From Pandoraea terrigena (GTDB taxonomy: Bacteria; Pseudomonadota; Gammaproteobacteria; Burkholderiales; Burkholderiaceae), in assembly GCF_902459705.1 (NCBI RefSeq), contig NZ_CABPRU010000012.1, positions 1 through 64,000 on the forward strand: a DNA stretch of 64,000 bases. Direction: 5' to 3'. Position numbers and translations under genes: made by a program. Below, in pieces: positions 27,098 to 35,463 of this stretch. Position 1 is the stretch's first letter, and the number at the start of each line of letters is the position of its first letter. A model generated the notes under the pieces. The model ran no database searches, was not told the DNA's origin, and saw only the letters and a list, made by a program, of their open reading frames with translations.

Positions 27098-28572
27098 CGC
27101 GGCTTCCCCTCTTTCAAGTCGACTTCCCCAAGATCCCAGAACAGACCCGCCATGATCTGCAACGCCTCGCGCGCCACCGATCCCAGCAAATGCTCGTCCG
27201 GCGCGTGCTGCGAACAGGCCGGGTACGAGTGCGGCACCCACAGCGTCGGCAGCCCCAGGACGTCCGCGAACACGTCGTTCGGCAGCGTGCCCCCCAGATT
27301 CGGCAGCAGCACCGGCGGCTTGCCGGTCGTCTCGCGCATCGAGGCCAACGCCCACCGCACCCACGGATCGTCCGGATCGAGACGCGTCGCCATCACGCCG
27401 CGCTCGACCTCCACGTCAACCATCGAGAACCCATGCGCGTCGAGATGCGCACGCAGGATCTCGCCCAGCCGCTCCCAGTCGGTGCCGACCACGAAGCGCA
27501 TCTGCATGTGCGCATAGGCATATGGCGGAATCGCGTTGACAGGCTTTTCCGGATTGCCGGTCTTGAACGCCAGCACTTCGATGTTGTTCCAGCCGATCAC
27601 GCGCTCGGTCGGCGTCAATCCCGGCTCGCCATAATCGACGTCGACCTCGGGATCGTTCGGTCCGCCGCCCACTTCCAGCCCAGCCAGCGCACGACGCACC
27701 GACGCCGGCACCTCAGGCGGACGCAACCCGGCGACGAGAATCTTGCCGTTCCCATCGACAATCGAGGCAATCGCATTCGCGAGTACGACGCCCGGATTGC
27801 GCAACAGGCCGCCCCAGTTCCCCGAGTGGTGCCCACCGTCGCGCAACTTCAAACTGAGCTTGAAGTTGACCAGACCGCGCGAGCCGAGAAACACCGTCGG
27901 ATGCTCCGCTCCCAGTCGCGGCCCGTCAGAGGCGATCAGCACGTCGGCGCGCAGTTCGTCACGTAGTTGCTCGCAGATCGCGTGCAGACCCGGCGACCCC
28001 ATCTCCTCGCCCATCTCCACGATCATCTTCACGTTGTAGCCGAGCTTGCCGCCACGCAACGCCAGCACCTCCGCCAACGCCGACAGGTTGATCGTGTGCT
28101 GCCCCTTGTTGTCAGCGGTGCCCCGCCCGTACCAGCGATCGCCCTCGACCACGATCTCCCAGGGCTTCAGCCCGTCGCGCCATTGCGCGTCGTAGCCTCG
28201 CACCACGTCGCCGTGACCGTAGGTGAGGACCGTGGGCGCATCGTCGCTCTCGTGACGTTGCGCAATCAGGAATGGGCCGCCCCCTGGCACTGGATTGGGC
28301 ACGATGCGCGACGTAAAACCGAGCGCCGCAAGCGCGGGCGTCATTTCGTCAGCAAGATAAGCGTTCAGGACATCGCCGCTCGCCGCCTCCTGACTCTCGG
28401 TCCTATAGGCGACGCGGCGGTTGAGGGTATCGAGGAACGCGCCCGAATCGTATTGGGCGGTGGCTTGGACAATTGCTGCGCTGCGTGTCACTGCTTGTCT
28501 CCAGATGGCTTGTGAGGGCACGGCTGCTGTCTCGCACAAACGGCGACGCGTGTCGGTGGCACGCTGCAGCAC
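27094..28572 (-). CDS. M20-family metallopeptidase (dipeptidase/amidohydrolase)
   Basis: 492 residues from GTG 28572. Zinc ligands and catalytic residues of family M20 are in place: YGHGDVV (His), YGRGTADNKGQH (bridging Asp), EMGEEMGSPGL (catalytic and metal Glu pair), SDGPRLG, and the C-terminal SQHAPDEH. The dimerisation domain lies between, about residues 230-400. The enzyme cleaves peptide or amide bonds of small substrates in the cytoplasm. The precise start is uncertain because a second in-frame GTG (28521) would trim 17 residues. It forms an operon with the MHS transporter and is divergent from a LysR regulator, which probably controls both. Confidence 0.87.
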   Translation of the reverse strand: MLQRATDTRRRLCETAAVPSQAIWRQAVTRSAAIVQATAQYDSGAFLDTLNRRVAYRTESQEAASGDVLNAYLADEMTPALAALGFTSRIVPNPVPGGGPFLIAQRHESDDAPTVLTYGHGDVVRGYDAQWRDGLKPWEIVVEGDRWYGRGTADNKGQHTINLSALAEVLALRGGKLGYNVKMIVEMGEEMGSPGLHAICEQLRDELRADVLIASDGPRLGAEHPTVFLGSRGLVNFKLSLKLRDGGHHSGNWGGLLRNPGVVLANAIASIVDGNGKILVAGLRPPEVPASVRRALAGLEVGGGPNDPEVDVDYGEPGLTPTERVIGWNNIEVLAFKTGNPEKPVNAIPPYAYAHMQMRFVVGTDWERLGEILRAHLDAHGFSMVDVEVERGVMATRLDPDDPWVRWALASMRETTGKPPVLLPNLGGTLPNDVFADVLGLPTLWVPHSYPACSQHAPDEHLLGSVAREALQIMAGLFWDLGEVDLKEGKPR

Positions 28573-28634
28573 AACCGTTCAGGCCATTCTAGGAGGGGGT
28601 GATTTTGACAACAATGATAATATTTCGAAGCTTT

Positions 28635-28653
28635 CTTTGCCGTTTCGGCAAAG
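28635..28653. promoter_or_regulatory. LysR-type operator palindrome
   Basis: A perfect 8-bp inverted repeat, CTTTGCCG-TTT-CGGCAAAG, lies in the 96-135 bp gap between the divergent M20 peptidase and lysR genes. It contains TTGC-N7-GCAA, which satisfies the T-N11-A rule for LysR-family binding sites. It is well placed for autoregulation and for control of the peptidase-transporter operon. Confidence 0.5.
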
Positions 28654-28707
28654 CGGGAATCACAGCAAATGTCCACGCTCCAGGCGGCGTCATCCGCCCA
28701 TCCGCCC

Positions 28708-29625
28708 ATGCAAACTCACGCGCTACGTTACTTTCTCGAAGTCGCCCGTACCGGCTCGCTCAGTCGCGCCTCCGAGCGCCTGCACGTGGCCGTCTCCGCC
28801 TTGAGCCGCCAGATCGCGAAGCTCGAGGAAGATCTCGGTACGCCGTTGTTCGAGCGTCGTCCACGCGGCATGGTGTTGAGTGAAGCCGGTGCGTTGCTTG
28901 CCGATCATGCGCGTCGCATGCTGCTCGATGCGGAGCGCGTCACGTCGGAAATCCGGGGACTGTCGGAAGTGGGGCGCGCGACGATTCGCGTCGCCAGTGC
29001 AGAGGGTGTCGCGCGGGATTTCCTGCCACAGGTCTTCGCCCGCTTTCGCGAAACGTACCCTGGCGCACACTTCCTGCTCGATGTCGTCTCGCCATTCGTC
29101 GCCACGGAGCGCGTCCGCGACGGCGAAGCGGACATCGCCGTGTGCTTCAGCGTCGCCCCGGAAAAAGGGGTGCAGGTCGTTCATACGCAACCGGCGCCGA
29201 TTTATGCCTTGATGGCCAAAAAGCACCCGCTCGCCAAACGACGCGACATCGCACTGGCCGACTTGTTGCCGTTCCCGATGGCGCTATCGAATGCCGGCGT
29301 GACCATCCGCCAGATGTTCGACCTGTGCTGCATTCTCGAAGGCCTGCTGTTCGAACCGGTGTTCGTGAGCAACTATCACGCCGCGCTGCACAGCTTCGTG
29401 CGCTCGGGCAATGCCGTCACACTGACTGGCCTGCTCACGGTACGCAGCCGCCTCGCGCCCGAGGGGCTCGTCGCCATCCCGATTCGAAATCCCGCGCTGC
29501 ACCAACGCTCACTGCAAGTGCAAACCATGGCCGGACGCACACTGCCCGCCCCCGTCGAAGCCTTTCTAGGCCTGCTGATCGACGCCATTCGCGCGCCCGA
29601 AATTCTCGACAAGCCGTTCGCCTGA
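28708..29625 (+). CDS. LysR-family transcriptional regulator
   Basis: 305 residues from ATG 28708 (MQTHALRYF), where the family normally begins; an upstream in-frame ATG at 28669 would add 13 Ser/Ala/His-rich residues with no family counterpart. The winged helix-turn-helix occupies residues 1-60 (SLSRASERLHVAVSALSRQI, then LEEDLGTPLFER), followed by a periplasmic-binding-protein-like effector domain to the end. It reads away from the M20 peptidase/MFS operon with a LysR box in the shared gap, so it most likely regulates that operon in response to its substrate. The effector is unknown. Confidence 0.9.
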   Translation: MQTHALRYFLEVARTGSLSRASERLHVAVSALSRQIAKLEEDLGTPLFERRPRGMVLSEAGALLADHARRMLLDAERVTSEIRGLSEVGRATIRVASAEGVARDFLPQVFARFRETYPGAHFLLDVVSPFVATERVRDGEADIAVCFSVAPEKGVQVVHTQPAPIYALMAKKHPLAKRRDIALADLLPFPMALSNAGVTIRQMFDLCCILEGLLFEPVFVSNYHAALHSFVRSGNAVTLTGLLTVRSRLAPEGLVAIPIRNPALHQRSLQVQTMAGRTLPAPVEAFLGLLIDAIRAPEILDKPFA

Positions 29626-29666
29626 CGCGGCCGGATTGGACGACGCCACGTCAATCGGCGTTGCCC

Positions 29667-29701
29667 CATCAAGGGCACGCGCGTGCGCCATGCCCTTGAT
29701 G
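29667..29701. terminator. Bidirectional hairpin between convergent lysR and prpE
   Basis: CATCAAGGGCA (29667-29677) and TGCCCTTGATG (29691-29701) form a perfect 11-bp stem around a 13-nt loop in the 83-bp gap between the converging lysR and prpE genes. There is no long T run, so intrinsic termination may be partial; the position suits a two-way terminator. Confidence 0.5.
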
Positions 29702-29708
29702 ATTCGAA

Positions 29709-31610
29709 CTAGGCGCCCTTCACCGCATCGCGTACCTGATCGAGCGCAGCCGGATCTTCCAGCGTAATCAGATCGCCCGTTTCGCGGCCTTCGCAGATGG
29801 CCTGGATGGCACGACGCAGCAGCTTGCCCGAACGCGTCTTGGGCAGCATCGCAACGAAGAACACGCGCGCCGGACGCGCCACCGCCCCCAACTGCTTGTC
29901 CACCGTCTTCATGACGTCGCCCTCCAAGGCCAGACGCGCCTCGGGCGTGGCCGCCAACTCCGGTTGACGCAGCACCGCGAACGCCACGGCGACCTGCCCC
30001 TTAAGGGCGTCCTGCGCGCCGATAACGGCCACTTCCGCCACGGCCGGGTGACTCGCGATGCTCTCTTCGATCTCGCGAGAACCCAGTCGGTGGCCGGCCA
30101 CGTTGATCACGTCGTCGGTGCGTCCAAGAATGTAGTAATAGCCGTCTACATCGCGCACGCCCCAGTCGAAGCTCGAATACAGCGTGCGGCCTGGCACCGT
30201 TTGCCAATAGGTCTTGACGAAGCGTGCGTCGTCGCCCCACAGCGTGCTCATGCACCCCGGCGGCAGCGGCCCTTCAATGGCCAGCACGCCCTTCTGGTTC
30301 GGCCCGCAGTCCTCGCCGGTGACCTCGTCGACGAGTTTCACGTCGTAGCCGTACACTGGCTTGCCCGGCGAGCCGAGCTTGCCCGGCAGGATCTCCACGC
30401 CACGCGCCATGCCGAGAATCGGCCAGCCGGTCTCCGTCTGCCAGTAGTTGTCGACGACCGGCTTGCCCACGCCGTCGGTAAGCCAGCGCGCCGTGGGTTC
30501 ATCGAGCGGCTCGCCCGCGAGGAAGATCAGCCGCAGCGACGACAGGTCGTATTGCGTCAGATACGCCGGGTCTTGCTTCTTGAGCACGCGAATTGCCGTC
30601 GGTGCGGTGAATAGTTGCGTGACCTTGTACTTCTCCACGATGCGCCACCAGATCCCGCCATCAGGACGGATCGGCGTGCCCTCGTACATCACGGTCGCAA
30701 TGCCGGCGAGCAACGGCGCGTACACGATGTAGCTGTGCCCCACCACCCAGCCGATATCAGACGCGCAGAACATCGTGTCGCCCGGCTTCGCGCAGAAGAT
30801 GTGCTGCATCGACGCCGCCAGCGCAACCGCATATCCGCCGGTGTCGCGCTGTACCCCTTTCGGCTTGCCTGTCGTGCCCGAGGTGTAGAGCACGTAGGAC
30901 GGCTCGTTCGACTCGAGCCATTCGCAGGGGATGGCGGCGTCGAGAAACTGCTCGCGTAATGGTGCGTAGTCGACGTCACGCCCCGCCACGCGCGTCATCG
31001 GCGCCAAGCCCCGGTCGATCAGCAGCACATTCGATGGCTTGTGCTGCGCGAGTGCGATGCCTTCGTCGAGCAGCGGCTTGTAGGGCACGACCTTGCCGTT
31101 GCGCGAGCCGGCGTCGGCCGAGACGATGACGGTCGGTTGCGCGTCGTCGATGCGTGCTGCCAGATTGACGGAGGCGAAGCCACCGAACACCACCGAGTGG
31201 ATCGCACCGAGCCGCGTACATGCAAGCATGGCGAAGAGGGCTTCGGGCACCATCGGCATGTAGATCAGCACCCGCTTGCCGCGCGCAACGCCCAGCGATT
31301 GCAGCGATGCCGCCATGCGATTGACTTCCGCCGCCAGTTCGTCGTACGTATAGACGCGCTCCTGCTCGGTCTCCGTCGACACCCAGATCAGCGCATTTTG
31401 CGAGCCGCGCGATGGCAGGTGGCGATCGACGGCGTTATGACACAGATTCGTTCGGCCACCGACGAACCATCGCGCAAACGGTGGCTTGTCGTAGTCGAGC
31501 ACCTGGGTAAAAGGCGTCTCCCAGTCGATCAGACGGGCCTGCTCCTCCCAGAAGGCGGCCCGCGCATCAGGGGCAATCGAACGGGCGTGAAACGACGCAT
31601 ACGAAGTCAT
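29709..31610 (-). CDS. prpE: Propionate-CoA ligase (acetyl-CoA synthetase family)
   Basis: 633-residue AMP-forming synthetase making propionyl-CoA from propionate, ATP and CoA. N-terminal ACAS_N region (FHARSIAPDARAAFWEEQA), the adenylation P-loop YTSGTTGKPKG near residue 265, DNYWQTETGWPI (A5, with the Trp that shapes the acyl pocket) and catalytic Lys in PKTRSGKLLRR. The Asp-Asn-Tyr-Trp-Gln-Thr-Glu motif and length fit PrpE more than Acs. Start ATG 31610 has AGGAGA eight bases upstream; an upstream extension lacks family character. It is transcribed alone, away from any methylcitrate-cycle genes in this window. Confidence 0.88.
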   Translation of the reverse strand: MTSYASFHARSIAPDARAAFWEEQARLIDWETPFTQVLDYDKPPFARWFVGGRTNLCHNAVDRHLPSRGSQNALIWVSTETEQERVYTYDELAAEVNRMAASLQSLGVARGKRVLIYMPMVPEALFAMLACTRLGAIHSVVFGGFASVNLAARIDDAQPTVIVSADAGSRNGKVVPYKPLLDEGIALAQHKPSNVLLIDRGLAPMTRVAGRDVDYAPLREQFLDAAIPCEWLESNEPSYVLYTSGTTGKPKGVQRDTGGYAVALAASMQHIFCAKPGDTMFCASDIGWVVGHSYIVYAPLLAGIATVMYEGTPIRPDGGIWWRIVEKYKVTQLFTAPTAIRVLKKQDPAYLTQYDLSSLRLIFLAGEPLDEPTARWLTDGVGKPVVDNYWQTETGWPILGMARGVEILPGKLGSPGKPVYGYDVKLVDEVTGEDCGPNQKGVLAIEGPLPPGCMSTLWGDDARFVKTYWQTVPGRTLYSSFDWGVRDVDGYYYILGRTDDVINVAGHRLGSREIEESIASHPAVAEVAVIGAQDALKGQVAVAFAVLRQPELAATPEARLALEGDVMKTVDKQLGAVARPARVFFVAMLPKTRSGKLLRRAIQAICEGRETGDLITLEDPAALDQVRDAVKGA

Positions 31611-31935
31611 GGTGTCTCCTTGCATATAGGGATTGGCTCGCGCGCCCAGCGTACCGAGCCGGCGGTGCCGGTGGAGTACGGGGCTGGCGCGGCGCCGGAT
31701 CGAGCCGGCAGGGTCGAACGGCGAGTCGCCGTCGACCGTCAATGCGTTTCGGTGCAATGAAATCGTCGGACACGGGTGCCGTGCCTCGCGATCAGTGTGC
31801 GCGTTGACGCTTACGGAAGGCTTACCGGACGGCCCCGTTCACCACCGAAAACGCTAGGGGATTACGCTGATTCGGGCTCGATCGACGATCCGAAGATGGC
31901 TTCGTGGTTCGCGCCCGATGACCTGAGTGACCGGT
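31611..31935. other. Gap between prpE and the CpxA-like kinase gene
   Basis: These 325 bp follow the end of the kinase gene and precede prpE, both on the minus strand. They should contain the kinase operon terminator and the prpE promoter. Apart from the AGGAGA ribosome site of prpE at 31616-31621, I see no defined promoter box, repeat or convincing open frame. Confidence 0.3.
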
Positions 31936-33282
31936 TCATCGGTTCATCGGCAGCCGGATCGTCACCGTCAGCCCGCCACCGGCGCGGTTGACGGCCGCCA
32001 TCGCACCGCCATGGGCGGCCACCGCGCGCGCTGCGATCGCCAACCCCAGCCCGAAGCCTTCACGTTTGCCGTCGTGTGCCTGCACGAACGGCTCGAACAT
32101 GGCCCCGAGCGACTCCGGCGGCACCCCCGGCCCCCGGTCACTGACCATAATGGTGTACGCGTTCGCGGCAAGGTCGTGAGTAAACAACACTTCTACCGGC
32201 ACCCCTTGCGGCGAGACATGCAGTGCGTTGCGCACCACGTTTTCAATCGCGCGGCGCAGCAACTCGGGGCTGCCGAGCATCAGCTCCGGCGGGGGCGCCG
32301 CCGGCGGCATCGTCGTCATGTGGATGCGCTTGCCGCTCATCGAACCTTCATAACCGGCGTCTTCGACTACTGCGGCACACAGCGCGGCGAGATCGACATG
32401 GGCGTCAAGCCGCAGGCTGCCGTGCTCGATGCGCGACAGCGTGAGCAACTCGCCGACCAGCGCATTGAGCCGCTGGGCTTCGCGTTCGATACGCGTGAGC
32501 GAGGTTTCGGTCTTGGCCGGATCGAGTCGTGCCAGATCGACCGCCACATGCAGCCGGGCGAGCGGCGAGCGCAGCTCGTGAGAGACGTTGTGCAACAGGC
32601 GCTCGCGCGCGTCGACCAGCCCCTGGATGCGCTCGGCCATCTGGTCGAAATCGCGTGACAGGTCGGCCAGTTCATCGCGTCGGCGCCCCAGCGACGGCGC
32701 GGTGCGCACGCTCATGTCGCCGGCCGCGAGCCGATCGAAGGCGCGGCTCAGGCGGCGAATCGGCGAGGTCACGTACCACGCGAGCAGCGCCGCGAACGCG
32801 AGGCTGCCCAGCAAGCATGAGATCACCAGTTGAGCCGGTGGCCCGTGATCGTCGCTGTATGGCAGCCCCTCGACGGTTTCGCGGTACTTGAGTGCATAGG
32901 TGCGCCCGTCAGGGGCGGTGGCGCGGATGCTCGCCTGCGGGGCGAGCACCTCATGCCGGTCGAGCGCAACGGCATCGGACGCCGCCAGCGCCGGCACGGG
33001 CACCTTGTCGAAGCCGGCGGCCTCGACCGAGAAATTGCGCCGCTGGGTGGGGCTAAGCGTCTCCTGCCATTGGGCAAGCGTGTCCTGACCACCGACGGCG
33101 AGCGCCAGCGCGGCGCTGCGCACGACGGCCATGCTGGTGCGTGCCGCCATTTCCTCGATCACGATGTCCTGCGGCGGGCGCAGGCGTTGCAGCGTGAACC
33201 ATAGCGCAGTGGCTGCCGACACGAGGATGACCGTCAACCAGAAGCCGACGAAGATTTTCCAGAACAGACGTCCCATGTGCAT
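31936..33282 (-). CDS. CpxA-like sensor histidine kinase
   Basis: 448-residue inner-membrane kinase. TM1 about 9-30, a periplasmic sensor domain about 31-150, TM2 151-170, HAMP 171-222, HisKA with phospho-acceptor His235 in HNVSHELRSPLARLH, and the ATPase domain with N-box (ENVVRNALHVS), DRGPGVP and GFGLGLAIAARAV. The HNVSHELRSPL form and domain sizes match CpxA. It follows the response regulator by 42 bases. The AAGGAA site before ATG 33282 sets the start. With its regulator it should sense envelope stress and, from context, control the divergent efflux cluster. Confidence 0.88.
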   Translation of the reverse strand: MHMGRLFWKIFVGFWLTVILVSAATALWFTLQRLRPPQDIVIEEMAARTSMAVVRSAALALAVGGQDTLAQWQETLSPTQRRNFSVEAAGFDKVPVPALAASDAVALDRHEVLAPQASIRATAPDGRTYALKYRETVEGLPYSDDHGPPAQLVISCLLGSLAFAALLAWYVTSPIRRLSRAFDRLAAGDMSVRTAPSLGRRRDELADLSRDFDQMAERIQGLVDARERLLHNVSHELRSPLARLHVAVDLARLDPAKTETSLTRIEREAQRLNALVGELLTLSRIEHGSLRLDAHVDLAALCAAVVEDAGYEGSMSGKRIHMTTMPPAAPPPELMLGSPELLRRAIENVVRNALHVSPQGVPVEVLFTHDLAANAYTIMVSDRGPGVPPESLGAMFEPFVQAHDGKREGFGLGLAIAARAVAAHGGAMAAVNRAGGGLTVTIRLPMNR

Positions 33283-33324
33283 GCGAGGGGTTCCTTGACG
33301 CCGATAAGGCTGTGCAGGTGAGGC

Positions 33325-34026
33325 TCAGCGTGCCGGTTGCGAATCGAGCCGGTAGCCGAAGCCCCAGACCGTGGCGATTTGGGCATCGGGGCCGCCGGCC
33401 GCACCCAGCTTCTGGCGCAGGTTGCCGATATGCACGTCGATGCTGCGGTCGTAGGCTTCTCTGGCACGCCCGAGAATGCGCTCGGACAGTTCGTCTTTAG
33501 AGACCGCACGATCGACGTTGCGCATCAGGAATTCGAGCAGATTGAATTCGGTCACCGTGAGTTCGAGCGGCGTATCACCCAGACGCGCAATGCGCTGGGC
33601 CGCGTGCACGGTGATGCCGGCCGCAGCAAGCGTGTCCGCCTGCTCGGGGGTGCTGCCGGCCGGCACGCCTTGCGTGCGGCGCAGCACGGCGCGCAGCCGG
33701 GCGACGAGTTCTCGCGGATAGCAGGGCTTGGGCAGGTAGTCGTCGGCGCCGAGTTCCAGACCGATGACGCGATCGATGTCGCTGCCCTTGGCCGTGAGCA
33801 TGATGACCGGCACGCTGGCGCGCTGGCGAATGGCGCGCAGCACGTCGATACCGCTCATTCGCGGCAACATGATGTCGAGCACCACCGCGACGAATTCGCC
33901 ACTGACGGCGCTCGCCACGCCGGTCTCGCCATTGCCGCATACGGTGACCTCAAAGCCCTCGGCTCCGAGGTATTCGGCCAGCATCGTACACAGTTCGGCA
34001 TCGTCATCAATGAGCAGGATTTTCAC
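33325..34026 (-). CDS. CpxR-like OmpR-family response regulator
   Basis: 233 residues. Receiver domain 1-118 with acidic pocket Asp7-9 and phosphorylation site Asp51 (VVLDIMLPRMSG), Thr in MLTAKGS and Lys in LPKPC; winged-helix DNA-binding domain about 135-229. The segment IDRVIGLELGADDYLPKPCYPRELVARLRAVLRR is strikingly CpxR-like in its order of residues. The start codon is GTG 34026 with only a weak GAG site. It heads the two-gene operon with the kinase and is divergent from the RND/MacAB cluster; a CpxR-type box lies in the shared 174-bp gap. Confidence 0.9.
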   Translation of the reverse strand: MKILLIDDDAELCTMLAEYLGAEGFEVTVCGNGETGVASAVSGEFVAVVLDIMLPRMSGIDVLRAIRQRASVPVIMLTAKGSDIDRVIGLELGADDYLPKPCYPRELVARLRAVLRRTQGVPAGSTPEQADTLAAAGITVHAAQRIARLGDTPLELTVTEFNLLEFLMRNVDRAVSKDELSERILGRAREAYDRSIDVHIGNLRQKLGAAGGPDAQIATVWGFGYRLDSQPAR

Positions 34027-34094
34027 GGTTCGGTCTCGTCTTGCGTGGCCATTATGGGTCGCAGATCGTTGTCTACAAAGGCTTTTCCAGCACT

Positions 34095-34110
34095 TTTACA
34101 GCTTCTTTAC
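34095..34110 (-). promoter_or_regulatory. CpxR-type box (GTAAA-N6-GTAAA)
   Basis: On the minus strand this reads GTAAA, six bases, GTAAA; on the plus strand it shows as two TTTACA units eleven bases apart. The CpxR consensus is GTAAA, four to eight bases, GTAAA. It lies between the divergent response-regulator gene and the efflux operon, about 70 bases from the former and 90 from the latter, so phosphorylated regulator could act on both. Confidence 0.55.
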
Positions 34111-34200
34111 AACTTCATTGCCAGCCCCTTACCCCTGCATCGTCCATGCCTCGGGAAAATGAACGACATGGAATTATCGCTCGTTGCAAGGAGAGAAGGC

Positions 34201-35457
34201 ATGACAGTTTCCCACCGGCCGGCCGGTCGGAGCGGCCTCGCCCGCGAACATTGGCAGACGCCCGTCAAGGGCGCGCTCGCGTGCGCCACGACGCTCGCCC
34301 TCGTATTGGCGCTCGCCGCATGCGGTAACAAGCGCGGTACGCCGGACGCGTCAGGCGCGCCCGAAGTCGGTGTGGTAACCGTCAAGGCCTCGCCCGCAAC
34401 GCTGACCACCGAACTGCCGGGCCGCGTATCCGCCATCCAGAGCGCAGAGGTTCGCCCGCAAATCAGCGGTATCGTGCGCAAGCGACTGTTCACCGAAGGC
34501 TCGCTGGTCAAGGCCGGCGACGTGCTCTATCAGATCGACGACGCCACCTACAAGGCCGCCGTCGACAGCGCACAAGGCACGCTCACCCAGGCAGAGGCGA
34601 ACCTCGATGCCGCGAAGATCAAGGCCGCACGCTATGCCGGCCTGCTCAAGATCAACGGCGTGAGCCAGCAGGACTACGACAACGCGCAGGCCACGGCCAA
34701 GGCGGACGCCGGTGCTGTGCAGACCGATCGCGCTGCGCTGGAAACGGCCCGCATTGATCTCGATCGCACCCGTATCAAGGCACCGATCTCGGGGCGCATC
34801 GGCACGTCCAGCGTGACTGCCGGCGCGTTGGTGACCGCCAGTCAGGACACGGCGCTTGCCACCATCAACGATCTGTCGACCGTGTATGTGGACGTCACGC
34901 AATCGAGCCTCGACTTGCTGCGCCTGAAGAAGGAACTGGCAGCGGGCAAGCTCAAGGCATCGGGCAATGCGGCCGTGGTGCAACTACGCCTCGAAGACGG
35001 TAGCCTGTACGCGCACGCCGGCAAGCTGGCCTTCGCCGACGTCACGGTCTCGACCACGACCGGCTCGGTCACCCTGCGTGCGCAGTTCCCGAATCCGGAA
35101 GGCACGCTATTGCCCAACATGTACGTGCGGGCCGAATTGCAGGAAGGGGTGGACGAACAAGGCCTGCTCGTGCCGCAAAAGAGCGTGCAGCGCGATGCGA
35201 AGGGCAATGCATCGGTGATGGTCGTGGACGCGAGCGGCAAGGTCGCCTCGCGTGACATCACCCTGACCCGCAACGTCGGCAACAACGCGCTGGTGGGCAG
35301 TGGCCTTGCCAGCGGAGACAAGGTGCTTGTCGACAGCCTGCAGAATGTGCGCGCTGGCATGCACGTGAAGCCCGTGGAAGTCGCCTCGGCGCTGTCGGAC
35401 ACGCCGGCGGCCGCCAGCGCGGCCACGGCAATGGCGACCACGACCGCGGCGAGGTAA
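34201..35457 (+). CDS. RND efflux periplasmic adaptor (AcrA/MexA family)
   Basis: 418-residue lipoprotein adaptor. A lipobox LALAAC places the acylated Cys at residue 41; then a barrel-sandwich half (VSAIQSAEVRPQISGIVRK), a coiled hairpin (about 100-190), the second lipoyl half (APISGRIGTSSVTAGALV) and beta-barrel and membrane-proximal domains. It joins the inner-membrane pump to the outer-membrane channel. ATG 34201 is chosen for its AGGAGAG site; the long in-frame region upstream is antisense to the regulator gene. First gene of the six-gene efflux operon; the pump gene follows after six bases. Confidence 0.92.
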   Translation: MTVSHRPAGRSGLAREHWQTPVKGALACATTLALVLALAACGNKRGTPDASGAPEVGVVTVKASPATLTTELPGRVSAIQSAEVRPQISGIVRKRLFTEGSLVKAGDVLYQIDDATYKAAVDSAQGTLTQAEANLDAAKIKAARYAGLLKINGVSQQDYDNAQATAKADAGAVQTDRAALETARIDLDRTRIKAPISGRIGTSSVTAGALVTASQDTALATINDLSTVYVDVTQSSLDLLRLKKELAAGKLKASGNAAVVQLRLEDGSLYAHAGKLAFADVTVSTTTGSVTLRAQFPNPEGTLLPNMYVRAELQEGVDEQGLLVPQKSVQRDAKGNASVMVVDASGKVASRDITLTRNVGNNALVGSGLASGDKVLVDSLQNVRAGMHVKPVEVASALSDTPAAASAATAMATTTAAR

Positions 35458-35463
35458 GCAGCC

